NCBI RefSeq assembly: GCF_963576545.1
Contig: NC_083647.1
Location: 5,499,507 to 5,563,506 of the forward strand
Length of the DNA: 64,000 nt
Direction: 5' to 3'
From: Limanda limanda
Lineage: Eukaryota > Chordata > Actinopteri > Pleuronectiformes > Pleuronectidae
Shown: one piece after another, positions 1-10,388 of the stretch
How the letters are laid out: every line of letters starts with the position of its first letter
How positions within the stretch are numbered: the first letter of the stretch is position 1
Notes under the pieces: model-generated
What the model saw: only the letters and a program-made list of their open reading frames with translations
What the model was told of the DNA's origin: nothing
The model's database searches: none
Position numbers and translations under genes: made by a program

Positions 1-2757
1 AAATATACCGCTAGTGAATGTTTAGTTCTGACTGACTGCAAACACTCCAGCTGAGCTAGTATTGATTGGCAAATTAGTTAGCATTGTTCCCTAGCTCCCA
101 CTTGCAAGCTACACAGTTCCAATAGTGTTGTACTGCCATAGAAGCTTCTTTATGTTCATGGTGTGCTGTACAAACCTGAGGTACCAAATCAATAAAGTAA
201 TTACTCTTTAACTTACATAGGGGAAATAAAATGTGCCTCTGGTTACGGAATATAAAGTTTCGGCTCAGTTATCTTTATATTCCATTCAGAATAATATGTT
301 TTGTAACATTTTAACCTCTTGTCCTGCTCAGATTGTAACTTGAGTCAATCAAATATACAACCACAACCAAACACGACACATTCAATGCTACATTATGAAT
401 ATATAAGTGTATAAAAATGGGTAAGAACGAACAATTCTACACCCTTCCTCGAAGGGATCATTGCAAGTGTAGAATCCATATGAGTGTACTGTTGAACCTT
501 CACTTCCTTCTTTGGCATCAATTAGACGCCATCGCCTGAATCAATGCTTGTGACCGTGGTAGGATTAAACCTGATGACCCTTTCACTTGAGAAACATCCA
601 GAAAATAATATATCCAGTGTATGTTAAGCACATTTGTTAGTCACCACCATTCTGAGCACTCAAAAGGGGCCAGGGTTTGTGATGAACTGATGATGTCAGC
701 TGAAAGCAGGATCTACTCCACATGAAGTCATAGGAACGATTCGTCGCCCATAAGCACCTGGGTGATGAGGCAAATGCATCATTATTATTCCATTAGAGGG
801 AGTCAAGTTTCTTCTTTTTTTATTAACTTGCAATAATACAGGTCCTATAAACGGGTGAATTGAGCAGCCCACATCAATTATCATTTACTATATTCACTTT
901 TTAACAACCCTTTGAGTTGATTTGATCCAACAGTGATTGTTCCCGGCAGTTAGTGACTTATGTGATCTTCCACAGACTACTTTAAGTCTAAAGGCTGCTG
1001 CACACGAGGGGATTTTCAACTTTTGAACAATTTTAAAATCATGGAAGACCACGTATTCATGACAGATTTAACCGTTTATTAATCTTATACTCGTCAGAAC
1101 GCTAACACTTGATGATATGGCCACAACGTCAGAACACACACTAGCCATTTGTAAGACACAATTTCACAGTAGACTGGGAATCTCATAAAAACTCGTGATG
1201 GTCTTCTTCTTCTTCTTCAGTCTTTGTTATGGCGGTTGGCAAACGGCTTTTAAACTAATTTCTACCACTATCTAAACTGGAGTGTTGAAACTTGCCTGAT
1301 TGTCATAGCAATCTATGGAAGTAATCATGGCTGAGAAGGCGGAAATGGCTTATACATTTTGCAGTTCGAGCTGGAGGTGAGTTGGAAATGTACTGCAGGT
1401 GTCTGTCGGAGCTTATTAGACAGATTTATTTTTAATATAGGAAGGACGGCGGTTCACAAGATGCTGAACCCCCAAATTGCAATGTAAGCTGTGCTGTTCT
1501 CATAGAAAAAGTGCTGATGAACGTGTGTGTTTATGGGTGGATGGCGAACCACTGTACTGTAAAGTGTTTACCATCCATATAAATAAAGACCAGCTGCTCT
1601 GCTTCTTTATTATGACTCTCATATTCTCTAACAGGGTAAATGAGAAGCACAAATTTAATGGAAATGGTAGTTTCACAGTGAGGTGTATTTCTGGATTAAA
1701 ATGGGCCCTTTTCAGAAGCAAAAGTCGCCTTCAGAGATGTTGATCCGAATAATTCATGATGTGATATCATGTAACTTAAAATGATCTGTCTTGTTTAGCT
1801 TATGATCATTCATTACACCTTCGGGAGCTACTGGTGCTATGAGAACAGGTAACACAAACTGTCAAATAAACCTATGGTATTCAGTTTGAATTTAAAAACA
1901 GTTTTCACATTTCAATACAACTGAACAATGGTTGAGTTTAATCCAGACTCCAGACCACCTCTTTTGGTCAATTGGTCCAGACCGCGGTCCGAGGCACCTT
2001 TCACACCTGTTATTTTGGTTTGGACTACACTGAAAAGTCAGAGGGTGTGGACAAAGGAAGGTCGGTGTGAATGCGCCCTTCGTGCTCTGGTCAAGTAGTC
2101 CATGCACTGCATATGAAATGTTAATGCATGGACATGTCTTTATTTAACTGCATTTTATTCAGGGCAGATCACCCCACAGGAGCCAGCCAAGGCCTTGCCA
2201 ACATGTGTGGATGATGATCTCAGGAAGCAATTTATCTCGGATGATTTGAGCACCCATTTTAACTTTGCAGCAGGAGACCTTTGGGTCCCACGCTGGTCTC
2301 TGTGTCACGATGAAGCAGCATCTATCCTCTGTAAGCCAGCACCATGCAGCAATTTGACACAAAATCCCATTTCCCACTTTACAGTGGTTAACAGTATGGG
2401 AGTATCTCTCTCTCTCTCTCTCTCCCTCTCTTTCTTTCCCTTCTTCCCTGCTGTTTCCTTGCCTCTCCCTCTCACAGCCTTGCTTCCAAATATATCCTCA
2501 TTCTCAAGCTAATCCTCTTTCTCTCTGTTCAGCCTTCACAATTCTCACTCTGTGCTCTCTGTTCTTCTGCCTTTGCCCTCTCTCTCTCCTCCCCTCCCCT
2601 CACCTGGCTCTCATACGTCTACACTGAAGCAGCTTAATCAAATGTGCGAACAACATGCGTCGACAGCAGGTCTATAGCACATCTACACTAAGATGTTATT
2701 TTTCCAAATGCCTTCTTTAGTATTTTATATGTGTTTTATGTGTCTTAATGCACAGAC
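1..2757. other. Intergenic DNA left of the KDZ transposon
   Basis: No reading frame here has convincing splice sites or a recognisable product. At about 1930-2110 there is a segment with the palindromic word accgcggtcc and a phrase about 'tttcacacctg' that resembles non-autonomous DNA-transposon debris common in fish; this is a resemblance only. From about 2405 to 2600 the plus strand is pyrimidine-rich with a (CT)n core. Confidence 0.5.
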
Positions 2758-2758
2758 A

Positions 2759-2765
2759 CAATAGA
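2759..2765. repeat. Target-site duplication, left copy (CAATAGA)
   Basis: The 7 bases CAATAGA directly precede the left terminal inverted repeat and recur at 15372-15378 directly after the right one. Zisupton-type elements are described with 8-bp duplications. Here 7 bases match exactly and the eighth does not. Confidence 0.75.
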
Positions 2766-3135
2766 CAACCCAGTCTCATCAGCAAACGTTCAGAGGGAAC
2801 GTTGGTCCACTTGGACAAACGTTTCCATCTCACAATCTGGCCTATCAGATTGTGAGATGGAAACGTTTGGTCCGCCCATTGTTTTGCATTGACGTGTTTT
2901 CACGTCACGTGACTCCCAAGTTCCCGTCTGCGGAAAGGAAACATGGCAGAGCTTCCTTGTTTTTTTCGGATAAAAATATTATTTTGTTACTTAGTCTGGG
3001 CATAAAAATACATTCTGACACCATTTCTAGCGAGAAATGTGCTCTTTGCTTCCAAAGTCATCAGCCAGTTCATGCTTATGATCTATATTTTATTAGTTAT
3101 CACAAATGTTTTTCAGATCTCATCAGGAAATACAT
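2766..3135 (+). repeat. Left terminal inverted repeat of the KDZ element
   Basis: About 370 bases match the reverse complement of about 15002-15371. The outer 180 bases are nearly identical; the inner part has more substitutions and small indels. It includes the hairpin at 2816-2869 and a CACGTCACGTGAC word near 2900. The inner limit is approximate. Confidence 0.9.
2816..2869. repeat. Perfect 24-bp hairpin inside the left inverted repeat
   Basis: The arms at 2816-2839 and 2846-2869 are exact reverse complements, separated by the 6-base loop GCCTAT. The same hairpin is present in the right inverted repeat at 15267-15320. Such subterminal structures could be transposase-binding sites or could form cruciforms; that role is inference. 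Confidence 0.9.
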
Positions 3136-3191
3136 ACGTTTTAATCGTTGCTATGATGGTTGCTATGAACGCTGCCATGCCTTAAACCACG

Positions 3192-3692
3192 TGTAGCGTG
3201 CTGTTTGAATCATCGTCCGTGCGTTGTGTCGTTCAGTGATCCTTAATGTTATTCACGTTATATAATAATAATATCTGATGATAGATTACATCTATAACTT
3301 GAAGGATCTAAGAAGTCCCCGCGACTCCGTTCATACCGAGGACGGCTTAGTACGGACTGGTAGTTAGGTTTATTCATATGTTTTGTTATGACTTATGTTC
3401 AGTTCAGACACCGCGTCAATGAGTATTGAGATGTCCGAGGGTCCGTGAACAGGTCGGAGTGGGGCATGTGACAGTTCTAGACCAATGCCTGATCGGTTGT
3501 GACGTATGAAAGGCTCTCATTGGCTGGTTTGTTGGGGGTCATGGGTGAATGAGGAAGGGGAGTGAGGAAAACGTTTGTTTATATGCGGAGTGTCTGAGGA
3601 GGAACCAACAAGTGTGACATATTCGTGTTGACTTTAATAAAGTTACAAATCAGAGTAGAAGTTCCTTGTCGTCTGTGAGGTGGGACGTTACA
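3192..3692 (+). mobile_element. Possible solo LTR or LTR fragment inside the KDZ element
   Basis: The stretch begins TGTAGCG and ends CGTTACA, near-matching inverted ends of LTR type. It holds an AATAAA signal near its 3' end (about 3633), followed by a GT-rich tail typical of gypsy LTRs. No matching flanking duplication was found: 'ccacg' lies before it and 'gtata' after it. The element could be shorter, decayed, or part of the transposon itself. Confidence 0.35.
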
Positions 3693-4206
3693 GTATATTT
3701 GCCTATTGTGTATTTGATCAATTTGATATGGACTGATGATGATGAACATTATTTTTCCTGTAACATTAATACTTTTTGCTTATAACTTTGTATTTGTATT
3801 TCCGCTATGTAAAGAGTTGTTTGTACTTACAGTTAATCTCCATGTGCCCTGTAATAGCGATGAATAAAAACAAATCTGCTGTTTACTGGAATTTAAATTT
3901 TTTAATTTTGTATAACTGTATAGATATGATTGACATACTCTATAAGGCAAGGGCTAAATCAACTTTATAATTTATAAATAAAAAATAGCAAACAATTCCA
4001 GCAGCAAATGGTTTCAGCATTTCACACAATCACAGAAGGCTTTGGGGTTTTACATTTTTCTTTAATTATATACAGACAAATAAATGCAAAACAAATGTAA
4101 ACAACAGTACGCTAAAGCTAAATTCTAAATAGTATTAATAATATAACTATATATATATATATATATATAAATGAACAATGAACAATAAACAAAGAACATA
4201 ACACAT

Positions 4207-4212
4207 TTTATT
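4207..4212 (-). terminator. Polyadenylation signal of the accessory gene
   Basis: AATAAA on the minus strand, about 60 bases after the stop codon of the accessory gene at 4274-4276. The (TA)n run at about 4141-4168 follows it. Confidence 0.5.
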
Positions 4213-4273
4213 TTACAATGGAGTCTGTGTGAGTGTGAGTGTGTGTGTAAGTGTAAGTGTGTGTGTATGCATG

Positions 4274-7017
4274 TCAAGCCCGAGTGTTCTCTTTTGGGAC
4301 CCACTGCAAGGGCCACGTCTTCCCACTGTAATTAAACAAGAAGTTGTTTTTTTTACATTAGTAATGAATGCATTTCAAGCTTGGTAAGGGAAAAGGGCAA
4401 TGAGACACACCAAGCTATATATGCCATAATCTTTAAATATGTTAACATGCACACAGTGTAGATGACCTGGGTATGTAATAGTCTGATTAAGAGGTCTACA
4501 TGAACTTGAGTTTTAAAAATATCTTTCAAAATAAATAAATAGCAGCACATTAGCTTTTAACAATTTAAACAAAATTAAGAAACTTTGACATTTTTGGTAA
4601 TAAAACAACGATAGATAATAGAATAATTTCTTATTTGTAATATTGTAGTAAAAGTTAAGTAATTTTATGGAAAACAAAATAAAATTAAGAGAAATTCAAC
4701 ATACCAAATTGAACAGGGCTCCCACTCAACGTACTCCATTAAGTTCCCCTGAAAATCAATAAAACATGTTAACCATATGGTCAGATGACTCACTATACTT
4801 TTAAGTTGTGATGAATTTAAATCCAGTTAGTATATCTGTAATAATGGTTTATATGTACATTAAAACATGACATTATTGACCTCAAATAACAACAAAACAA
4901 ACCTTCAGTGTTTTCGTCCTTATAACCCTTTTCACCGGGTAAAATGTTTCTCCTCCAGTGCATCGAGTTGATGCATGGTTGCATTCTGAAAGAGAAAAAC
5001 AAGTGTACACTTACTGTCAGTCTGACCTTGATTGTATTAATATTAGCATTGTTGCACAATTTTATATCAATTGTCAGGGAACATCCTAATACTCCTTAAC
5101 CTAAGCTATGCATTCGGCATGTGCATCATGAAGATCATGGGACCCGACTGGAAACACTATGAAACTCGGTCTGTCAATCAAGGGCTGCAATCTTCATCAA
5201 CTCCAAAATTAAAAATTATTGTCTGGTACCACATGGTTCCTTCTAGGAACTTTTACATAATTCCTCTTGGCTTTATCATCAGCAAACGTTACATGATCAT
5301 GTCAGCTGCTTGTAAAAAATTAACCACTAGATGGCAGTAAAAAACTGATTTAGCTTTAGAACAGTGAAAAAAGCTGACATGGTTATTGGTGTTAATGCCT
5401 AGACACAATAGCTGCACAATATATCAAAAAATTTGCATCATCGCGATACCAACATGCACAATATACGTATCGTAAAAGACTGCTTGGACTGTGATAAATG
5501 GTGTTCAATGTGCCATGTATTTACACTCTACATGTCTAAAGATTCAGATCATTGTATGTCAGCTCTGTCAATTTCGAAATATTTTGGGCTTTCCTTCCAC
5601 AATGAAATATAGAAATGAAAATATAGGATAGCAAAAATACCTTCATTCAAATCTCCCCTGTTCTTCAGCTTGGTTTTTTTCTTTGCCGGCTTTTCTGTTG
5701 AGAATAAAATAAATAAAGTACATTTTTTGTAAAGAACTCTTGTACAAATACACAAGAGTGTATATATATATCAATTTAGACAATTGTAGAAACAAAGTTC
5801 ACCAACATTAATCACAATTTGGTGAAAATCTTTTCACCCTTACAATGATTTTCAAGTTGAGTTACTCTGTCCTACAGTATTACTTACTTGTATAACACTT
5901 AAGTCATACTACAATAATCATACACATCTCTGTATCTGAAGCTGGATGTGTGAAAAATGTCACCACAGCATACGCTGATTCAACGTACCACTCGGAGGCT
6001 GAATGTCACCACTGGTGGATGGAAGGTTTAGGGCAGATGCGGGTGGTTGAGCGGTGGGTGCCTGGATGGTGGATGGCTGTATGGTGGGTGGCTGGTAGGC
6101 TAAACTAGTAGAAGGGTTGTTTAGGGATGAAGCTGGTGGTTGAGCGGTGGGTGGATGGATGGTGGATGGCTGAATGGTGGGTGGCTGGTAGGATGAACTG
6201 GTAGAAGGGTTGTTTAGGGATGAAGCTGGTGGTTGAGCGGTGGGTGGATGGATGGTGGATGGCTGAATGGTGGGTGGCTGGTAGGATGAACTGGTAGAAG
6301 GGTTGTTTAGGGAAGAAGCAGTTGGCTGGATGGTGGGTGGATGGATTGCAGGAACGATGATGGGTTGGTGGGTGGAGGGATCCTGGTTACTCCAGCCTCA
6401 ATAGAACAAAAACACACCTATCAGAGTAATGTTTTGTGGTGCATACAAAATTAATTTTATCTATGCTTTAAATGTGGTGTTTGAGTTTTTTCAGTAGATT
6501 GAGCTATTTGTTGAGATTTAAAATTATTACAAATTGACTTACCATGAATTACCACCTCATATAGGGCCTTCATTCGATCTAGGCATTTTTCTGCCTGATC
6601 AGAGAGCTTCCATCTGGGGTGCAGCACATGTGTCTGCCAGGTTGACAACTTTTTCCCTGGTTTTGCATGAAATAGAATGGCCCTGTGCCCCAAAGCGCTG
6701 AGTTTTTCAAGCTAAAACAAATGAGTCTGTCATTACCAAAAGTCATACAGAAACATCACAAGCCTTAATTTTGTGAACGTCAACTACAGAAGTTAGGCAC
6801 TTACCAAAACAGATGCCTCATCCATCACATGGGAGGTTGTCTTGTTTTTTTTTTGGTTGTCAACCCAGCCCTCTTTCTTATTTTCAAAGGATTTTAATTT
6901 TTTGGCCAGTCTTTGTTTCCTTGGCTGTTCTGCCTTGCAAAACTTGCAGGTTTTTGTGGCCACACCAACAACTGCTTTGCAGCCAACACATTTTGTTACG
7001 GTCGATCCTCTTGGCAT
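4274..7017 (-). CDS. KDZ-element accessory protein: four-Cys N-terminus, Pro/Thr/Ser repeats, chromodomain-like C-terminus (340 aa)
   Basis: Coding exons on the minus strand are 6805-7017, 6543-6711, 5989-6396, 5641-5694, 4903-4985, 4705-4748 and 4274-4325 (1023 nt, 340 residues plus TGA). All junctions are GT-AG and phase-consistent. The start MPRGSTVTKC lies 7 bases after an acceptor, so an upstream non-coding exon is expected. Cysteines 10, 13, 24 and 27 form a CxxC...CxxC zinc-ribbon-like motif, followed by a Lys/Arg-rich stretch (residues 32-65). Residues about 128-263 are Pro/Thr/Ser-rich 31-residue repeats. A short basic exon (264-281, EKPAKKKTKLKN) follows. Residues about 294-340 (FYPVKRVIRTK, EYVEWEPC, CGKTWPLQW, PKEN) follow the order of a chromodomain. 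I do not recognise a named gene. Its place inside the inverted repeats suggests a transposition or targeting partner of the transposase; this is inference. Confidence 0.8.
6011..6390 (-). repeat. 93-bp coding tandem repeats in the accessory gene
   Basis: The word gaagggttgt recurs at 6111, 6204 and 6297, a 93-base period equal to 31 codons. Two central units are almost identical and the outer ones diverge. The unit encodes a Pro/Thr/Ser/Gln-rich segment containing SLNNPST, YQPPTIQPSTI and HPPTAQPPA. It keeps frame within exon 5989-6396. The low divergence implies recent expansion or homogenisation. Confidence 0.9.
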
Positions 7018-7616
7018 CTTAACTCTGGAAGAAAAACACAAGACATAAACAACCAAAATGACAAAAGAACTAAATTATTTTAAATTTTGTGCCTTATTTT
7101 TAAAAAAGTACACTGTGGACGTAAATGCTTGTGTCGCACACACTATACTCTGGCATTCATACCAACACACCCACACCATTTAAGTTGCATAAAACAGTAA
7201 AAATTATCATTTTGGAGCCTGGACTGTGAAATTAAAGCTCAATAAAAGAAATTCATGAGTTTATGCTCTGTTGGGAAATGTTTCAAAATTATCAGTTGTT
7301 ATTTGTTTCAATGTGGAGTGTAGTTATGTGTTTTATATACATAATAGGTGCTTAGGCTGACAACTTAATAAGAAAGACAAATAAGTACCTCTGGGTTATC
7401 AGTATAATTCCTGGTACAATACCATCAGGGTCTCAGGTGACCATAACACCTAGCTACATATAATTACAATGCTTGATCTCAGTCACACCAAGCTGAAATG
7501 TTAGCAACCAATATGTACTGTGCTCCATTATTTGTTCATTATTAAAACAACGAATACAGCATATTAAGATATTATTTAATGCTTAAATCTAATATTCATC
7601 ATTGCCCGGTCCTTAC

Positions 7617-7830
7617 CTTTGAGGGTGCGTCAACTGCTGAGGAGAGTCAGGTTTTCCGCGATGACGACAATGCCCGCCCTCTTCTCTGGTTCGGATTGGC
7701 TAACCCCTGACCTAAACTCTGACCGATCACACTCCTCATTTCTAATTGGTAGACAACTAGCCAATCAGAGGGAGAGTAGGGCGGATGAAGAAGTCGCGGG
7801 TGAAGACTTCTTCATCCCGCACATTTCCCT
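7617..7830 (-). promoter_or_regulatory. 5' non-coding exon and promoter region of the accessory gene
   Basis: A strong donor (CTCAAAG then GTAAGG, minus strand) ends a probable 5' UTR exon at 7617. It would be spliced to the acceptor just upstream of the start codon (exon from 7024). The upstream DNA is CpG-rich. It has CCAAT-box words (ATTGG near 7695 and 7745, CCAAT near 7771) and a perfect 12-bp inverted repeat, gatgaagaagtc at 7784-7795 and gacttcttcatc at 7805-7816. The transcription start is not determined. Confidence 0.5.
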
Positions 7831-9695
7831 CCACCACCACCCCCAGCGCCCCCTCCAGGAACCCCCCCTCCACCCACTGTTGTACATACTCTCCGGACTA
7901 CTAATTAATTGTCTTACAACAATATTTATACTTGTGTCCACATATTATGTCCATATACTTACACCAATACTCATATTAAGCATTAGATATTTTTAAACAT
8001 TCGAAACATTGTTAATGTTCTTCTACTGTATGTAACATAGTTTATTAATTTCCAACTTTCATGACCGGTATCAATGCGCCTGCGTAGACCTCTTCTGCGC
8101 TCTGATCAAGCAAGAGGGCGGAGATTCCGGTATTATTGGTGGAAAATGCTATATTTAAGCAATGTTTCTTAATAAATGCGTTTTGATGATATTTATGGCG
8201 AGATATATGTGTTTCAGTTTCAATATTTACATTCATGGTTAAAAAACCAACCCCTAATATGTTTTCTAAACCCTATTTTCCCAGCTCTAAGCTCAAACCG
8301 GAAAAACTACAAATTCACCCTGTGTAGTGCTCATGTGTTTTCACTATTATGTGAGATTGCGCCTTGCCTTGGAACCTTGCATGCTTTTTTATGTTTTTTT
8401 GGTGTGAGAAAAAAACCTGTTTTGTCTGATTTAGTTTTTCTTACTAATAAAACGGTAATATCTAGTTTTTTCAAGGTTTTGGCCCTACTCAGTGGCGCAC
8501 CCCATAGTTTTGCATTGGGCTATGGTAGTGGAGTTCAAGACCTTTCCAAAACAGGTCATAACATGTCTGTTGCATATTTAGTTTCCATCCTGTAATTCAT
8601 CAAAACTGACTCAGGTGCAAGGTTCAAAGGTCATCCCTGAGGAGCAGGAGCCATCCACAACTTCCCCATTGACATAATGTTACTCCCGAGGTCAAGACCT
8701 TTACGACGATGTCTTTGCTTTTGTCCTACGACAAAGTTTAAATTCCATCTTGCCCCAAGCACAGGCCCTCTGGGGTGTATGTTCTCAGACCCCTTTGAGG
8801 TCCAAGCTGGATCAAATCTGTCAAATCTGTTTTAAGTGGTATTTAATGGCCAGATATGGTCAAAATATGTATGTTTGGGTTATACACAATAATATGTTTC
8901 ACTTTGTACCAAGTTAGAGACTCTTTAGGTCATTAACAACCCAATTTATCACAACCGAGTTTCAGACTGTTTGCCCTCCTCCCCTCTGGGAGGCGTTACA
9001 GGGTCCTACGTTCCCAGACCAGCAGGTTCAGGAATATCTTCTTCCTGCGGCTGTCACCATGCTGAATCACCGTGGGGCAGAGTTCATATGTAGTTTCATA
9101 TTAGGGTTAGGTGAATGTCGGCCATGTTTTGTTTTAACAAAGAGAGAGAAGCGCATAGGTCACCTGTCCCCAGCCTCCTGACTCACGATTACCTGGAATT
9201 CATACTAATTCTAGTGCATTTTCCCTTGACCATGGTTTTGAAGATTTCAGTGTGCACTACCTGGTGGGTGCATGTTTTAAGATGACCCAAATATAAGCAG
9301 CCAAGATGTCACTTGTCTCTTGAGCTCATGGAAGTGACCTGCACCATATTGTTTCTGTATTTAGTATGACTTTTAGGAAAACAGACAATGTAGAAACAAT
9401 GATACTGTGATGGTAGTTTTCTTGAAGCTGGTGTAAGGAGAACTCAGGCAGCAGCTGATGACGTATGCAGGAGATTTGAATGTAGACTTGATTCACCAAG
9501 GAGAGTGGAACAATATACAAACACTAACAGAGCAACATGAGTAATTGTCACTCCCATGTCTAAAGATGTCCCACACAGCATCCAGGTATATCTCCCTCAT
9601 CTTGCATCACCCATCCCATCAGTCCAACTCTGAGCATTTTATCTGCCAATAACATGGTGTATAAGTTCAAGGAAATCCCCCAATAAGTTATGTTA
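7831..9695. other. Spacer between the two KDZ-element genes
   Basis: No convincing coding exon was found. Plus-strand frames of up to 139 codons near 8176-8595 lack recognisable motifs or splice sites. The stretch contains the LINE remnant listed separately. The remainder may be 5' flanking DNA of the accessory gene and old insertions. Confidence 0.4.
8966..9075 (+). mobile_element. Decayed LINE 3' coding fragment
   Basis: The plus strand reads FALLPSGRRYRVLRSQTSRF followed by RN and a hydrophobic stretch. This matches the style of the conserved C-terminal segment of fish LINE reverse transcriptase proteins (PSGRRYR...RFRNSFFP). A small deletion then breaks the frame. The family is not assigned. 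Confidence 0.5.
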
Positions 9696-9702
9696 GATGT
9701 AA

Positions 9703-10080
9703 TTTATTATGTACAAAAAAATACAGTAAGGCAGTGACAGTTCTGTGCATTCTGATGTATTTTGGGAAAGGGGGTCCAGAGGGAGCGGTCAGCTACGGAG
9801 TCAGTTCTGGCCCCCCAGGTTTGCTGCCTGGTCTGATGAAGACAGGAGGTTTAGCGTCACGAGCGGAGGCTGCGGGAAGGAGTGTGGTGGTGGAGCACAG
9901 TTGTACAGCTTCACTTGAGAAGAACTGAAGGAGACACACAAACAAGAGTGTTAGAACTATAAAGATGGTTACCTTGGCTTCAACCAGTCAACAATCTTCC
10001 TTACAGACCAGCCTATACCATTGCACAGACAGAGACATTGTAATGACACCATACAACACCAGTTCATTCACACCCTTACC
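9703..10080 (-). other. 3' UTR of the transposase gene, with an intron and polyadenylation signal
   Basis: Four bases past the transposase stop codon the minus strand shows a good donor (TGATAAG then GTAAGG). A matching acceptor (tgtctccttcag) lies near 9928. The following exon runs to an AATAAA signal at 9703-9708. This predicts a non-coding last exon of about 220 bases. Because the stop is very close to the junction, the intron need not trigger nonsense-mediated decay. Confidence 0.55.
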
Positions 10081-10083
10081 TTA

Positions 10084-10326
10084 TCACAGTTCTTCATCAC
10101 TGGAGGAGTTACTTTCCAAGTCTTCCTCTTCAGAGGAAGAGTCATCCAAAGAAGTTTGCTGCCCAAGGATGTGTTGGTATGTGCTGCCTGCTGCAGCCTG
10201 ACGAGCTTGAACTTCGTGCAATCTCCTCTTCAGCACGCAGAGTAGTCCTGCACGTTCCGTCCCCAACAATGCCTCAGTACTGCCTGAGTTGTTTTCAAAA
10301 AGGAAAATGTTTCATTAGTGTTTGTT

Positions 10327-10388
<62 letters not shown>

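Noticed and set aside
2852..3196. 114-codon plus-strand frame in the left end of the KDZ element, and its mirror at 15150-15392
   Set aside because: Both lie in the terminal inverted repeats and are the same sequence read from each end. There is no splice or motif support.
8176..8595. 139-codon plus-strand frame inside the KDZ element
   Set aside because: It runs against the direction of both element genes, has no recognisable domain, and low-complexity Phe/Leu-rich content typical of chance frames in AT-rich DNA.
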